Part shown: piece after piece, positions 10,611-20,727 of the stretch
Numbering within the stretch: position 1 is the first letter of the stretch
Layout: every line of letters begins with the position of its first letter
Source: Capra hircus
Lineage: Eukaryota; Chordata; Mammalia; Artiodactyla; Bovidae
Length of the DNA stretch: 64,000 bases
NCBI RefSeq assembly: GCF_001704415.2
Contig: NC_030811.1
Coordinates: forward strand, 55,603,591 to 55,667,590
Direction of reading: 5' to 3'
Notes under the pieces: model-generated
What the model saw: the letters and a program-made list of their open reading frames with translations, nothing else
Told to the model about the DNA's origin: nothing
Databases searched by the model: none
Program-made: the position numbers and the translations under genes

Positions 10611-12017
10611 ACACAGTGGGTATGATTCACCCTGTCTGCCTATGAGCCTGACTTGATTCCATCATCAGCAATCCAGGTCAGTATAAAATACAGAAACTAT
10701 ACACACTCTGAAGTCCTATCCTGAAAGAATCAGCTATTTGACTGTACCTGACTGTAGGTAAGAAAAAGAGGACTGTACTTACTGTACAGAGAGGGAAAGT
10801 GGGGCAAGGGGGAAGATAATTCATTTATACTCAGGCATCAGGTAAAATAATGTATAATCCCCTCACAGAATCCCCTCTGAATCTGTGGTAAACTTTGTAC
10901 ATTCAGAATATCCCCAAGTTAAAAGTAATTTTGATAAAAGCTGAAGGTATTAAATTCTGGTTTGCTACAAGAGCACAACATATTATCTGAGCAATAAAAA
11001 TTCATTTGACAACTGAGTCAGACCAATTTTCTATGGAAAATCTAGCAAAAAAAAAAAAAAACTGAGGGTGGTACATTTCAGAAACAAGACTGTTTGGGCT
11101 TAACTACAGCTGACAATAGGCAATTAATGTTTAACTTAATGAATGGTAGCTTTTATGACATCATAATCAGATCTGATACAATTCCTTTCCTTGCAGCAAC
11201 TGTGTTTCAGTGGATTGTTCTGAAATGGTCTACAACCTTACTCTACTCCCATTTCCCCCTCACATCTCTGAAATATCTGATATTGATGTGATCAGCCATC
11301 AGCATTCAGTGCTAGTACTCCAAATAAGTAGACAAAAACACGTAAACACATATATAAAAAGAAAAAAATAAACTTATAGGAGATACATCTGTTCCACTGT
11401 AATCTGATCCCCTTATATTTTCAGGGTGAAGTATTAATATACATTAAATCTTTCCTACTACGAGACAAAGCAGATGATAGAACAATTAATTTGTATATGA
11501 TAACAGATTCCAGAGATGACACATATGCAAAGAATGAACTTTTGGGATTTTAGATTTAACATCCTAGGCTTCTAGACTAGTAGAAAGCAAATGCTGTAGT
11601 TCAATCTCATTTCCTTCTGCTTTGCAGTTCACACTATGTATGGTGATGTGATCATTATGAGAATGGCCCAAAACAAGGAGCTTAAGAGTTGAGGCAGCAC
11701 AGAACCCTCATAATCCATAAATTATTAATGCATTCCTCCTGAGAGCTAATTCTATCCCACATTGAATGTCTGTGCAGTCTTGGAGAAAAACATTGATTTC
11801 TTCATTTTACTTGCTTTTCTAAATTATGATACTATTGGCTCTTGCTTAAAAGTGGTATTGGGCTAATTATCTCTTAATATAATTCTCTGAAATGCCTACC
11901 TAAACTACCGACAGAGAAAGAAAGAAAGAAGAGAAGAGAAAGTAACTTAAACAAGACAACCAACATACTAGATTAGTTTTGAATAGTCAACTTTTGATAA
12001 TATGTAAGCACAACATA

Positions 12018-12263
12018 CGGAGAAGGCAGTGGCACCCCACTCCAGTACTCTTGCCTGGAAAATCCCATGGACGGAGGAGCCTGGTAGGCTGCAGTCCATG
12101 GGGTTGCTGGGAGTCGGACACGACTGAGCAACTTCACTTTCACGTTTCACTTTCATGCATTGGAGAAGGAAATGGCAACCCACTCCAGGGTTCTTGCCTG
12201 GAGAATCCCAGGGACGGTGGAGCCTGATGGGCTGCACGACTGAAGCGACTTAGCAGCAGCAGC
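12018..12263 (+). mobile_element. Bov-A2 SINE (dimer) with perfect 12-base target duplication
   Basis: Two Bov-A units are separated by a TTTCACTTTCATGCATTGGA linker, and the element ends in the usual AGC microsatellite tail. It is flanked by the direct repeat AAGCACAACATA at 12006-12017 and 12264-12275, which fixes the borders. The perfect duplication indicates a relatively recent insertion. Confidence 0.95.
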
Positions 12264-12530
12264 AAGCACAACATAAAGGTACTCCTTGCCACTTCAGGAC
12301 TCAAAAGATGTTTCCATGCTACCTTTCTAAAATTTTTAACCAAAGTGCTTCAGCTGACAGAAAAATTCAGTCAACATTAAAAACTCAGAATGAGGAAAAC
12401 ATGTTAATGATGTGCAAAAATACTGTAAATCATAGTGTTAAATAAAAGTAACTGTTAAGTTGGATATAAAACTTGATGCAATTATTTAAAATAATATTAA
12501 AGGATAAGTTAATTATAACTCTTATGACAT

Positions 12531-12715
12531 GTTGTGTCCGACTCTTTGTGACTCCATGGGCTATAGCCTGCCAGGCTCCTCTATCCATGGGATTTTCCAG
12601 GCAAGAATACTTAAATGGGTTGCATTCCCTTCTCCAGGGGATCTTCCCAACCCAGGATTGAACTCGGGTCTCCTGTACTACAGGCAGACCCCTAACCATC
12701 TGAACCACCAAGGAG
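12531..12715 (-). mobile_element. Bov-tA SINE, antisense
   Basis: GTTGTGTCCGACTCTTTGTG, GGATTTTCCAGGCAAGAATA and the reversed tRNA-like head GGCAGACCCCTAACCATCTG are present. The last three bases of the head are degraded. Confidence 0.9.
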
Positions 12716-13367
12716 TTATAAAATAGTAATTTACTTACAATTTACTTATGATCACCTAGGTTGAAAATCTTATATTATTTCAATAAAAACTGAGTGACAA
12801 TGAAGGAAATTTTTAAAAATTCAATAAACTTCTCAGCATTTACAAAGAAGTATTGTTATATACTATTTCATATTTATATTGACAGAGACATAATTCAATA
12901 AAAATATAAAGCTAATCTCTGGCAAAATAAAAATAAGATGTATTTTGCAGACCATAAACAAAGTTAAAAGACATAGGACAAACTGACTGACTAACTAACT
13001 GGATAGAGGTAGGATAGAAATTGCAAGACAGTTTGTCAACTGAAGAATTGCTATCCTTAATATACGAAGAGTTATCATGAATCAATAATAAAAATGTAAA
13101 CATCCTCAAGAGTAAAATAATGAGAAAAAATATAAAGAAATGGCACTCTCACTACATTTCTACTGAAGGTGAACATCTAGTTTAAAAAAAAAAACTTTCC
13201 AGAAACAAATTTGATAACATATATCAAGAGCTTTAGAATTTCTCACCTACTTTGACAGAGAACTGAAGAGCAGTGATCACTGAAGAAAACTAATTAGTTG
13301 TTACTAGCCAGTTTAACTTATTCAAAGCCTCTGTTATTTTATTGCATACTAAACTAGTGAATTAGCT

Positions 13368-13494
13368 GGAGAAGGCAATGGCACCCCACTCCAGTACTCT
13401 TGCCTGGAAAATCCCATGGATGGAGGAGCCTGGTAGGCTGCAGTCCATAGGGTCATGAAGAGTCAGACACGACTGAGCGACTTTACTTCACTTT
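13368..13494 (+). mobile_element. Bov-A monomer SINE
   Basis: A single unit runs from GAGAAGGCAATGGCACCCCA to GTCAGACACGACTGAGCGAC. There is no tRNA head. Confidence 0.9.
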
Positions 13495-13647
13495 TGACAG
13501 AGAAATCTAATATTTAGAAATTTATTCTAGATAAATGATCAGATGGGGGCTCAAGGTTTCTGAATTTGGATGCTCATAACAATGTTATATACAATAATAA
13601 AGAATTGGAAACTAACATGCTCAGTAACAGAGGAATGGTTCAACTAT

Positions 13648-13780
13648 GGAGAAGGAAATGGCAACCCACTCCAGTGTTCTTGCCTGGAGAATCTCAGAGA
13701 CGGGGGAGCCTGGTGGGCTGCCATCTATGGGGTCGCACAGAGTCGGACACGACTGAAGCGACTTAGCAGCAGCAGCAGCC
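13648..13780 (+). mobile_element. Bov-A monomer SINE with AGC tail
   Basis: It starts GGAGAAGGAAATGGCAACCC and ends GACTTAGCAGCAGCAGCAGC. Confidence 0.9.
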
Positions 13781-13881
13781 ATATAAATCACTCTTTCTAA
13801 GAGTATCCAGTATAAGAATAAAATCTTCAAAACAGAAACAGAGAAGGAAAATACAATATTACACTATGATCTCAATTTAAG

Positions 13882-14091
13882 GGGGCTTCCCAGATGGCTC
13901 AGTGGTAAAAAATCTGCCAACGCAGGAGACACAGGTTCAATCTCTGGGTCAGGAAGATCCTCTGGAGGAGAAAACTGCAACTCACTCCAGTATTCTGGCC
14001 TGGAAAATCCCATGGACAGAGGAGACTGGTGGGCTACAGGCTGGCACGAGTCGCAAAGGACTGGATAAGACTGAGCAACAGAGCATGAGCA
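13882..14091 (+). mobile_element. Bov-tA SINE
   Basis: The head is GGGGCTTCCCAGATGGCTCA, followed by the Bov-A part CTCACTCCAGTATTCTGGCC and the end 'agactgagcaacagagcatgagc'. Confidence 0.92.
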
Positions 14092-14734
14092 CGGTACATG
14101 GGAAATCAAATTTTAAAAAACTCAAGAATCATTTTGCTGGAATGAGTGACTTTTATTTTCTTCCTTGTATATTTTATTTATATTTCAGCATTGTAACCTA
14201 GACATCTATTATTCTTACATCAGAAAAACATGTTTAAAAAGTATTAAATTCTGAATGGAAACTGGTCAATATTGATAAGACTTGCAAATTGTTAATGCCT
14301 ACATATCTCTGTATGGGAGTAATGAGTTTCAGTCCTAAGAGCTATAAAAAATATATATTGATTCAATCTTTCCTAACGACTATGTGTTCTGGCCTAGCTA
14401 GATAGTTTGATTAAAAAACTAGAGCCTTGAATTTAATTCCATTTCTGATCAGTTTAATAACAACATATATTCAAGTGCCCCAATGCAGGGCAGTCTTTGC
14501 TGAAATCAGGATTTTCTGGTAAAAAAGAATCATGAACAAAACATTCTGGGATAGTACAGCACAAACCAATCACCAACAGAAAAACAGATGCAAACTGAAT
14601 TTCTTACACCAGCCAACCAGTCAACAGCATTATTGGGAGGCAGAAAATGTTATAAAATATTAATTATACATTGGCATTTTGACCACCACCTTCTTAACTT
14701 TGCATTTAAACTTTCTTTTCCAATTTTTCAAAAT

Positions 14735-14850
14735 AAGAGCTACCATTTATCAGGCACTAACCAGGTGCAGGCTCTGTTCTCATTCTTTACTTATATAATT
14801 TCTGTTCTTTGCACCAACTCTGTGGTATCTATTACCATCCCCCAAAGGGA
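14735..14850 (-). repeat. MIR relic, antisense
   Basis: CATTTATCAGGCACTAACCA and TGTGGTATCTATTACCATCC follow the order of reverse MIR. Confidence 0.4.
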
Positions 14851-15034
14851 ATTTTCTCAAAGAATCTGCCTGGATTAGCCAAAGAACACATGGCAAGTAG
14901 GGATTCAATTCTCCCTTTCCCCAACTAACTTTTGCTTTGATACCCAAACTGTCCTCCTACAAAAACATACATAAACCCTGGAGGCTGTGGCTTTGTCAAT
15001 CCCTTTTGCATTGTTCCCCACTTAATGCTCAACC

Positions 15035-15120
15035 CCAGACATCCTTCAAATCCTAGTCAGACACAAGAAGCCTTCCCAAGCACCTCAACCAAGCTAGGGA
15101 CAAGCTTATCTCTATTAGCA
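15035..15120 (+). repeat. L2-like relic
   Basis: The wording 'catccttcaaatcctagtcag...aagccttcccaagcac' resembles the L2 3' region. Confidence 0.35.
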
Positions 15121-15156
15121 TGCCTCACATATTTTAAAACTATTAGTGTTAATTTT

Positions 15157-15352
15157 GGGCTTCCCTGGTGAGTTAGATGTTAAAGAATCTGCCTGTACAC
15201 AGGAGACCTGGGTTCGATCCCTGGGTCAGGAAGATCCCCTGGAGTAGGAATGGCTACACACTCCAGTATTCTTACCTGGAGAATCCCAAGGACAGAGGAG
15301 CCTGGCAGGGTCCATTGGGTCACAAAGAGTCAGACACGACTGAGCAACAAAC
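15157..15352 (+). mobile_element. Bov-tA SINE
   Basis: The head is GGGCTTCCCTGGTGAGTTAG, the B-box-like segment is CTGGGTTCGATCCCTGGGTC and the end is AGAGTCAGACACGACTGAGC. Confidence 0.93.
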
Positions 15353-15876
15353 ACTTTCACTTCTTTTTCAGTGTTTATTTACCTGTTCTTTTTAAAGGAC
15401 CAGTTTTCTTCTAGAAAAGAAACTGTCTAATGCTCTCCCAGGTGATTAGTTTCAGAAGGTAATTTTAGTAAGCCAGATAATTGCAAACAAATTATTTTGA
15501 AATACCACTTTCAATTGTGTGTTGTCAGGAGCTGAATTTTCAAGCGTAATGAGTGTAATTGATTATAAGAGATTGCTTTCTCAAAATGATGCAGTAGCTG
15601 CCACTGCTGGTTGCAAAGCCTGCCAACAGGGAGGATTTCAAGGTTTAAAGCATCCTAACAGACTGTGAGATGCCACACCTAATATATCGAAGAAGAGCTG
15701 GCTTCTTCTCCATAGCTCAGGACGCAAGCTCAGGACATCCTCAAATGATAAGGGCCCAACTATGCCTTAAAAGAATTGTAAATATAAACACTTTGCCCCA
15801 CCTGAACTAAGAAGCCACTTGGACAGGACACAGTGTTGGCCTTTGAATAACTCCAGCAGTGTGATCTTGTCCCTAC

Positions 15877-16146
15877 TGCTGCTGCTAAGTCACTTTAGTC
15901 GTGTCCGATTCTGTGCGACCCCATAGATGGCAGCCCACCAGGCTCCTCTATCCCTGGGATTCTCCAGGCAAGAACACCGGAGTGGGTTGCCATTTCCTTC
16001 TCCAATGCATGAAAGTGAAAAGTGAAAGTGAAGTCGCTCAGTCATGTACGACTCTTAGCAACCCCATGGACTGTAGCCCACCAGGCTCCTCCATCCATGG
16101 GGTTTTCCAGGCAAGAATACTAGAGAGGGTGTCATTGCCTTCTCTG
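15877..16146 (-). mobile_element. Bov-A2 SINE (dimer), antisense
   Basis: A GCTGCTGCTAAGTC start (reverse AGC tail) is followed by two Bov-A units joined by the CATGAAAGTGAAAAGTGAAA linker. Confidence 0.93.
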
Positions 16147-17287
16147 AACACTGGAAGCAGTGCCTCCGATACTTGAGGAACAAGACCTACTCCTACCCTT
16201 CTCCCTTGGGCAGACACTGGGTATATAAAAGTGTGGAATACTATGACCGGGGATAAAACTTTGCTTGCCTGTTATAAAATTCCGGGGCTCAAGGTCAGTG
16301 GGTGCTGGTGAGGAGTACAGGCTTCCACTGAACTACCATTCCTACTTGGAAAGAATTCTGTGCTAATGCCTCCCTGTCCCCACCCAGGAGACTTCGAGCT
16401 TTGAGGACAAGGATGCCTGATATTCACCTCGGTGAATAACACACAGCACAGAGCTTGGCATACAGTAGGCAAGCAACAGATGTTGGCAGAAACTGACTGC
16501 TGTTGAAGGTGTACCTCCACAAAACCCACTGAGATTAGCCTCCTGGTTCTAGAACTCTAGAATCATCCACTCTAGAATTGTCTCTAGAATCAGGCATCAT
16601 AGCTTCATGAGACTTGCCACAGCTATGTGTTCCTACGTAGACTACAGTATAAACATGTCATATGTATGAATCATGGAACACATGCTTGGTAAACACAAAC
16701 ATGCAAATTAATTCTGACTTTCAAAAAACAAAGAGATTTCAATCTTTTTTTCTTTATAGTACCAAGAGTGAAGACTTTTCTTTGAATTTCTGTTTACCTG
16801 TGAGTTACCTTCATCTCAGAAGGTCAACTTGAGTAATAACTGAAGGGAAATTGAAAACATGAAGACAAAAATGCATGTAAGGAGATTACAGCTTTTTCTA
16901 TCCCAATGTAATGACCAAGGTAGATAAAAGGAGTAAAGGCCTGATAAATGTGCCACATGTCATAAAATAAGAATGACAAGATGGCCTAGCAGAGACCAAG
17001 AAATAGGAGGAACACCTGTCCTCTGCACAATCTTCATCTTGAGAAGTATCCGGACATATAGCACAAAGGTCACTCAACCAGGTGGCTTGGAAGTCAACCT
17101 CATTCTCTCATGCACTAAGTATTGGATATAATAAAGAGCAAAAGATGGTCTCTGCTAACATTCAGCAATTTGAATATATACCCTGAGTTTGTGCTTCATT
17201 TTCAATACTTCTAAATCAGGGGTGGCAACGTCTTGCTTTTTGAGTGGGTCTGAGTGGTATGAACAAGATTCCCCATCAGCACCTTAC

Positions 17288-17463
17288 CTTTGGGCACCTT
17301 GGCCCTCCATCTCTCCCGGTTAATGTGCACCACCTCAGTCCAAGTGGCTTTGAAACTCTTATAGTCAACAGGGATGACAGGGTTGTTGATTGGGGCACTT
17401 CCTTCTGAACCAGAGCTCTTGACACCTGATCGCTTTGCATCTGTTGAACTGATGTTGTTCAAA
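17288..17463 (-). CDS. PDE1C: PDE1C coding exon 11 of 13 in window
   Basis: The exon has 176 nucleotides. The first base closes Ser, followed by LNNISSTDAKRSGVKSSGSE, GSAPINNPVIPVDYKSFKA and TWTEVVHINRERWRAKVPK. The Ser-rich first half is a PDE1C linker. DYKSFKxTW and INxERW are conserved at the very end of PDE1 catalytic domains. The acceptor CATCCTCCAG follows a long pyrimidine tract and the donor is GTAAGG. It ends with the first base of a Glu codon. The recalled human protein has Ser where NNPVIP has its first Pro and its second Pro, so this linker has changed. Two same-strand Bov-A insertions flank it at 15877-16146 and 17691-17849. Confidence 0.96.
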
Positions 17464-17690
17464 CTGGAGGATGAAAAAAAAAAACCAAAGAGAAGGTTAG
17501 AGTTTGAAAATGTGTGCTGATAAGCAAGCCTAAGAGAGGAGTGGTGAACACGCATCAAGTTACCGTTGTGAAATTCCTGGGGCCTGAGGTTTGTCATTTC
17601 TATTTTCGACATGCAACAGCTGGGAAATTCTCCATTTTCAGCAGAAAAAAAAAGTCAAGGTTTCAGTCTCATGAGTATTGATAGTCCCAA

Positions 17691-17849
17691 TTTGCTAAGT
17701 CGCTTCAGTCGTGTCCAACTCTGTGCGACCCCATAGACGGCAGCCCACCAAGCTCCGCCATCCCTGGGATTCTCCAGGCAAGAACACTGGAGTGGGTTGC
17801 CATTTCCTTCTCCAATGCATGAAAGTGAAACATGAAAGTGAAGTTGCTC
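17691..17849 (-). mobile_element. Bov-A SINE, antisense, partly truncated
   Basis: This is one complete Bov-A unit plus the linker and the first bases of a second. It is bounded by AGTCCCAA at 17683-17690 and 17850-17857. AGTCCCAA recurs once more immediately downstream. Confidence 0.88.
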
Positions 17850-18208
17850 AGTCCCAAAGCTCAGTCCCAAAGGTCCCCATATTTCAAATGTTCTTTTTCC
17901 ATATGACTAGATTCCCCACACATGAATTCTGTCTTTGACTTCCTGAAATTAACCCATTTAAACCTGACTTCCATTTGGTTCCACAGTTTGCCTACCTTCC
18001 TTCACACTGACTACATTTCTAAGTTACTTAGTCACTTGGTCCTCTTTCTCTCTAGCTCCAACTCCTCCTGTACTCAAGAAACTCTGATCCCAGGATACCC
18101 AAGCTAGAATTAAGGGGACTTCCTCTTGTACCTGGGGGAAGGTAGAGAGGCATGGAGACTGTGAGAGATCAGTCATGCATAAGACTTGTTTTTTAATACA
18201 ATACCACT

Positions 18209-18564
18209 GGAGGGGTCTCCGGGTGGCTCAGTGGTAAAGAATTTGCCTGCCAATGCAGGAACCATGGGTTTGACCCCTGGTCCAGGAAGATCCCACATGC
18301 CTCAGGGCAACAAAGCCTGTGTGCCACAACTATTGAGCCTGTGCTGTGCAGTCTGGGAATGGCAACTACTGAGCCCTGAGCGCAACTACTAAAGCCCAAA
18401 TGCCCCAGAGCCCGTGCTCTGCAACAAGAGAAGCCACTGCAGTAAGAAGCCCGTGCAGGGCAATGAAGAGTAGCGCCTGCTCACTGCAACCAGAGAAAAT
18501 CCATTCAGCAACAAAGACTCAAACAGCCAAAAATAAAGAAATAAATGAAATTACAAAAATATAT
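18209..18564 (+). mobile_element. CHR-type SINE with 9-base target duplication
   Basis: It is the same family as 9974-10280, with the repeated 'gagcctgtgctgtgcagtctgggaatggcaac' type body and an AAAAATAAAGAAATAAATGA tail. AATACCACT at 18200-18208 and 18565-18573 flanks it. Confidence 0.85.
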
Positions 18565-18625
18565 AATACCACTCGAAGCTTTAAACAGAGGCAACTTTAG
18601 GAAATACAGAAATATATATATATAT

Positions 18626-18887
18626 GCAAAATCACTTCAGTCGTGTCCGACTCTGTGCGACCCCATAGACGGCAGCCCACCCGGCTCCCCCGTCCCTGGG
18701 ATTCTCCAGGCAAGAACACCGGAGTGGGTTGCCATTTCCTTCTCCAATGCATGAAAGTGAAAAGTGAAAGTCAAGTCACTTAGTTGTGTCCAACTCTTAG
18801 CGACCCCATGGACTGCAGCCCACCAGGCTCCTCCATCCATGGGATTTTCCAGGCAAGAGTACTGGAGTGGGGTGCCATTGCCTTCTG
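18626..18887 (-). mobile_element. Bov-A2 SINE (dimer), antisense, inside a TA-rich tract
   Basis: Two units are joined by CATGAAAGTGAAAAGTGAAA. It is flanked by ATATATATATAT at 18612-18625 and TAATATATATATAA after 18887, so a TA microsatellite was probably the target. Confidence 0.92.
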
Positions 18888-18949
18888 TAATATATATATA
18901 ACATAGAAAGTGCCATCCTCCTGGGAAACTTGACTTTTTTGAAGGTGTA

Positions 18950-19095
18950 CTTATTTTAAATTAACTTTTATTGGAATACAGCTGCTTTACAATGTTGTGT
19001 TAGTTTCTATTTACAGCAAAGTGAATCAGCTTTATGTACACATATATCCCCTCTTTTTTGGATTCCCTTCCCATTTAGGTGACCACAGTGCCTAA
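18950..19095 (-). repeat. L1 3' end relic, antisense
   Basis: ACTTTTATTGGAATACAGCT, GCTTTACAATGTTGTGTTAG and ACAGCAAAGTGAATCAGCTT match the reverse of the artiodactyl L1 3' UTR. Confidence 0.75.
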
Positions 19096-19449
19096 AAGTA
19101 TCACACATTTCCAGGGAACTACAAATACAAATACAAATCCACTGAATGACAATCAAGACTAACTAGATAAGTAGAGCAGATCTCAGCCCAGTGCTGGCAG
19201 AGTTGTGGAGGTGTGGGACTCAGGCAGGGGGCTTCTGACCTCTTTGTCAGCAGCCTTTGACTAGGTCCCTTCACCTTAAGCATTCCTGGGTTCCCTCTGT
19301 CCTAATCTTCTTGTCCTTCTTCCTCTCATTGCTCTTCTATTCTTTTTCTTCTTCATTCCATTTCTCTCCTTTATGACAGGGCCCAAGGTTTTGATGGATG
19401 AGGAGGAGGGGATAGCAGTACTAGTGGGTAATACAAACCATTTAATACC

Positions 19450-19860
19450 AGTGAACAGAGTGTTAGCATTATGGTAGCTGCCACTTCCTCTGTGCTGGAC
19501 CCTGTTATAAAGGCTTTGAAAGTGAAAGTGAAAGTTGACAGCCGTGTTGGAACCTTTTCAACTCCATGGCCTAGACAGTCCATGGAATTCTCTAGGCCAG
19601 AATACTGGAGTGGGTACCCTTTCCCTTCCCTAGGGGATCTTCCCAACCGAGGGATCGAACCATGGTCTCCTGCATTGCAGGTGGATTCTTTACCAACTGA
19701 ACTATCATATATAGGCTTTACATAGATTAAATAATTCACTTAATCCTCCCTGCAACCTATGAGTATTATAATCCACATTTTCACAAATGGGGAAACTGAG
19801 GCAACTTGCCTGAGATGGTACAGTTAAGTAGAAATGGAGTCAGGATGTTTAACTGGCCAT
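19450..19860 (-). repeat. MIR relic, antisense, split by a nested Bov-tA
   Basis: MIR wording (CTGTGCTGGACCCTGTTATA) before the SINE continues after it with TAGATTAAATAATTCACTTA and ACAAATGGGGAAACTGAGGC. Confidence 0.6.
19518..19708 (-). mobile_element. Bov-tA SINE, antisense, nested in a MIR
   Basis: It runs from GAAAGTGAAAGTGAAAGTTG to the reversed head GGTGGATTCTTTACCAACTG. ATAAAGGCTTT at 19507-19517 and ATATAGGCTTT at 19709-19719 are the target duplication with one mismatch. Confidence 0.9.
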
Positions 19861-19908
19861 ATGATTCCAGAGGCTGTACACTCTGACTCCGTTTAACGAT
19901 GTTGATTA

Positions 19909-20035
19909 AGAAGGAAATGGCAACCCATTCCAGTATTCTTGCCTGGAGAATCCTATGGACAGAGGAGCCAGCCGGGCTACAGTCCACGGGGTTGCAAAGA
20001 GTCGGGCATGACTGAGTGACACACACAACACACAG
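19909..20035 (+). mobile_element. Bov-A monomer SINE
   Basis: AAGGAAATGGCAACCCATTC through GTCGGGCATGACTGAGTGAC, followed by a short CA-rich tail. Confidence 0.88.
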
Positions 20036-20606
20036 AATGCGGCGCAAAGTGCCAGACTTCTTAGGCGCCGGCGCTTCACGATGTCACCACCAAGACTGCC
20101 TGTGGGACAGTGTCCGACTCAACCACAGTCAGATGGACGGGTGGAATGATGTTGTGGCAGAAGGTGATTTAAAAGTTCAGCTCTTTTCCCCCCTCTGCTT
20201 AATTTTCTTCCTGAACCTAGAAATGAAAGTTTCACTTAATATGATAACTCTGATCCACGGTTCTTTCCTTTTGGAGTGTGGGGAGCAAGGACTCTCTGGG
20301 TCTGGCAGGTGAAGTGCAGTGACTGACGACGTTGTGGGCACTGCCACCAAAAGAGAGAATGGGTGGGGGCAGTACTGGGCACCTATATTTCACGACCTGG
20401 ACCTTGATTACCCCCTTACAGGCCAGCCTGGAGAATACAGAGTGTACAACTTCGACTCCTCTGAGAAAAAGGAAGAAGCAGACACGTCTCATAAGGAGGA
20501 GGTAGGGTGAACACGATTAAGAAGTACCACCCCCATGCCTTCCAGAAGAAGTCTGTCCCCATGCACAGATCACCCTGACCCCCAGCTTTCAAGCTTCAAC
20601 ACTGAC

Positions 20607-20727
20607 CTTGAACGCCTCTGCCCAGTGCCCCCAGTTTGAGAGGGCTCATCAATCAGTGGACTCACGATCTTTTCGGTCATGTCTGTGAGCACAGTGAAGG
20701 TGGGCTCCACAATGAAATCAATGAAAC
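20607..20727 (-). CDS. PDE1C: PDE1C coding exon 10 of 13 in window (end of catalytic core)
   Basis: The exon has 121 nucleotides. It begins with two bases of a split Gly, then FIDFIVEPTFTVLTDMTEKI and VSPLIDEPSQTGGTGQRRS, and ends on two bases of Ser. The opening Phe is the residue that stacks on the purine ring opposite the invariant glutamine (PDE4 analogy). VEPTFTVLTDMTEKIV is the last conserved catalytic helix region, and SQTGGTGQRRS starts the flexible PDE1C-specific linker. The acceptor is TCTCTCCAG and the donor is GTCAGT. Downstream of the exon is a relatively GC-rich 550-base intron block that I could not assign to a repeat. Confidence 0.96.

Larger units (their letters stand above)
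8175..17287 (-). other. PDE1C intron, 9.1 kb
   Basis: Besides the listed SINEs and relics, the stretches 10620-12000, 12720-13360, 14100-14730 and 16150-17287 show nothing I can name. They are AT-rich intron with a GAAA-type purine run near 11917-11940 and a cluster of four TCTAGAAY motifs at 16551-16592. Confidence 0.65.
17464..20606 (-). other. PDE1C intron, 3.1 kb
   Basis: The intron contains Bov-A, CHR-type, Bov-A2, L1, MIR with a nested Bov-tA, and Bov-A copies (listed). The part from 20036 to the exon at 20607 is more GC-rich, with a few CpGs near 20040-20080. I could not assign it to any repeat or gene. Confidence 0.7.

Noticed and set aside
17211..17612. 133-codon minus frame as an independent gene
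   Set aside because: The middle is the PDE1C exon 17288-17463. The rest is intron read-through on both sides.
20319..20510. 63-codon frame in the GC-richer block as a hidden PDE1C exon
   Set aside because: It is on the opposite strand to PDE1C and no domain or homologue is recognised. The block itself is kept as a finding.
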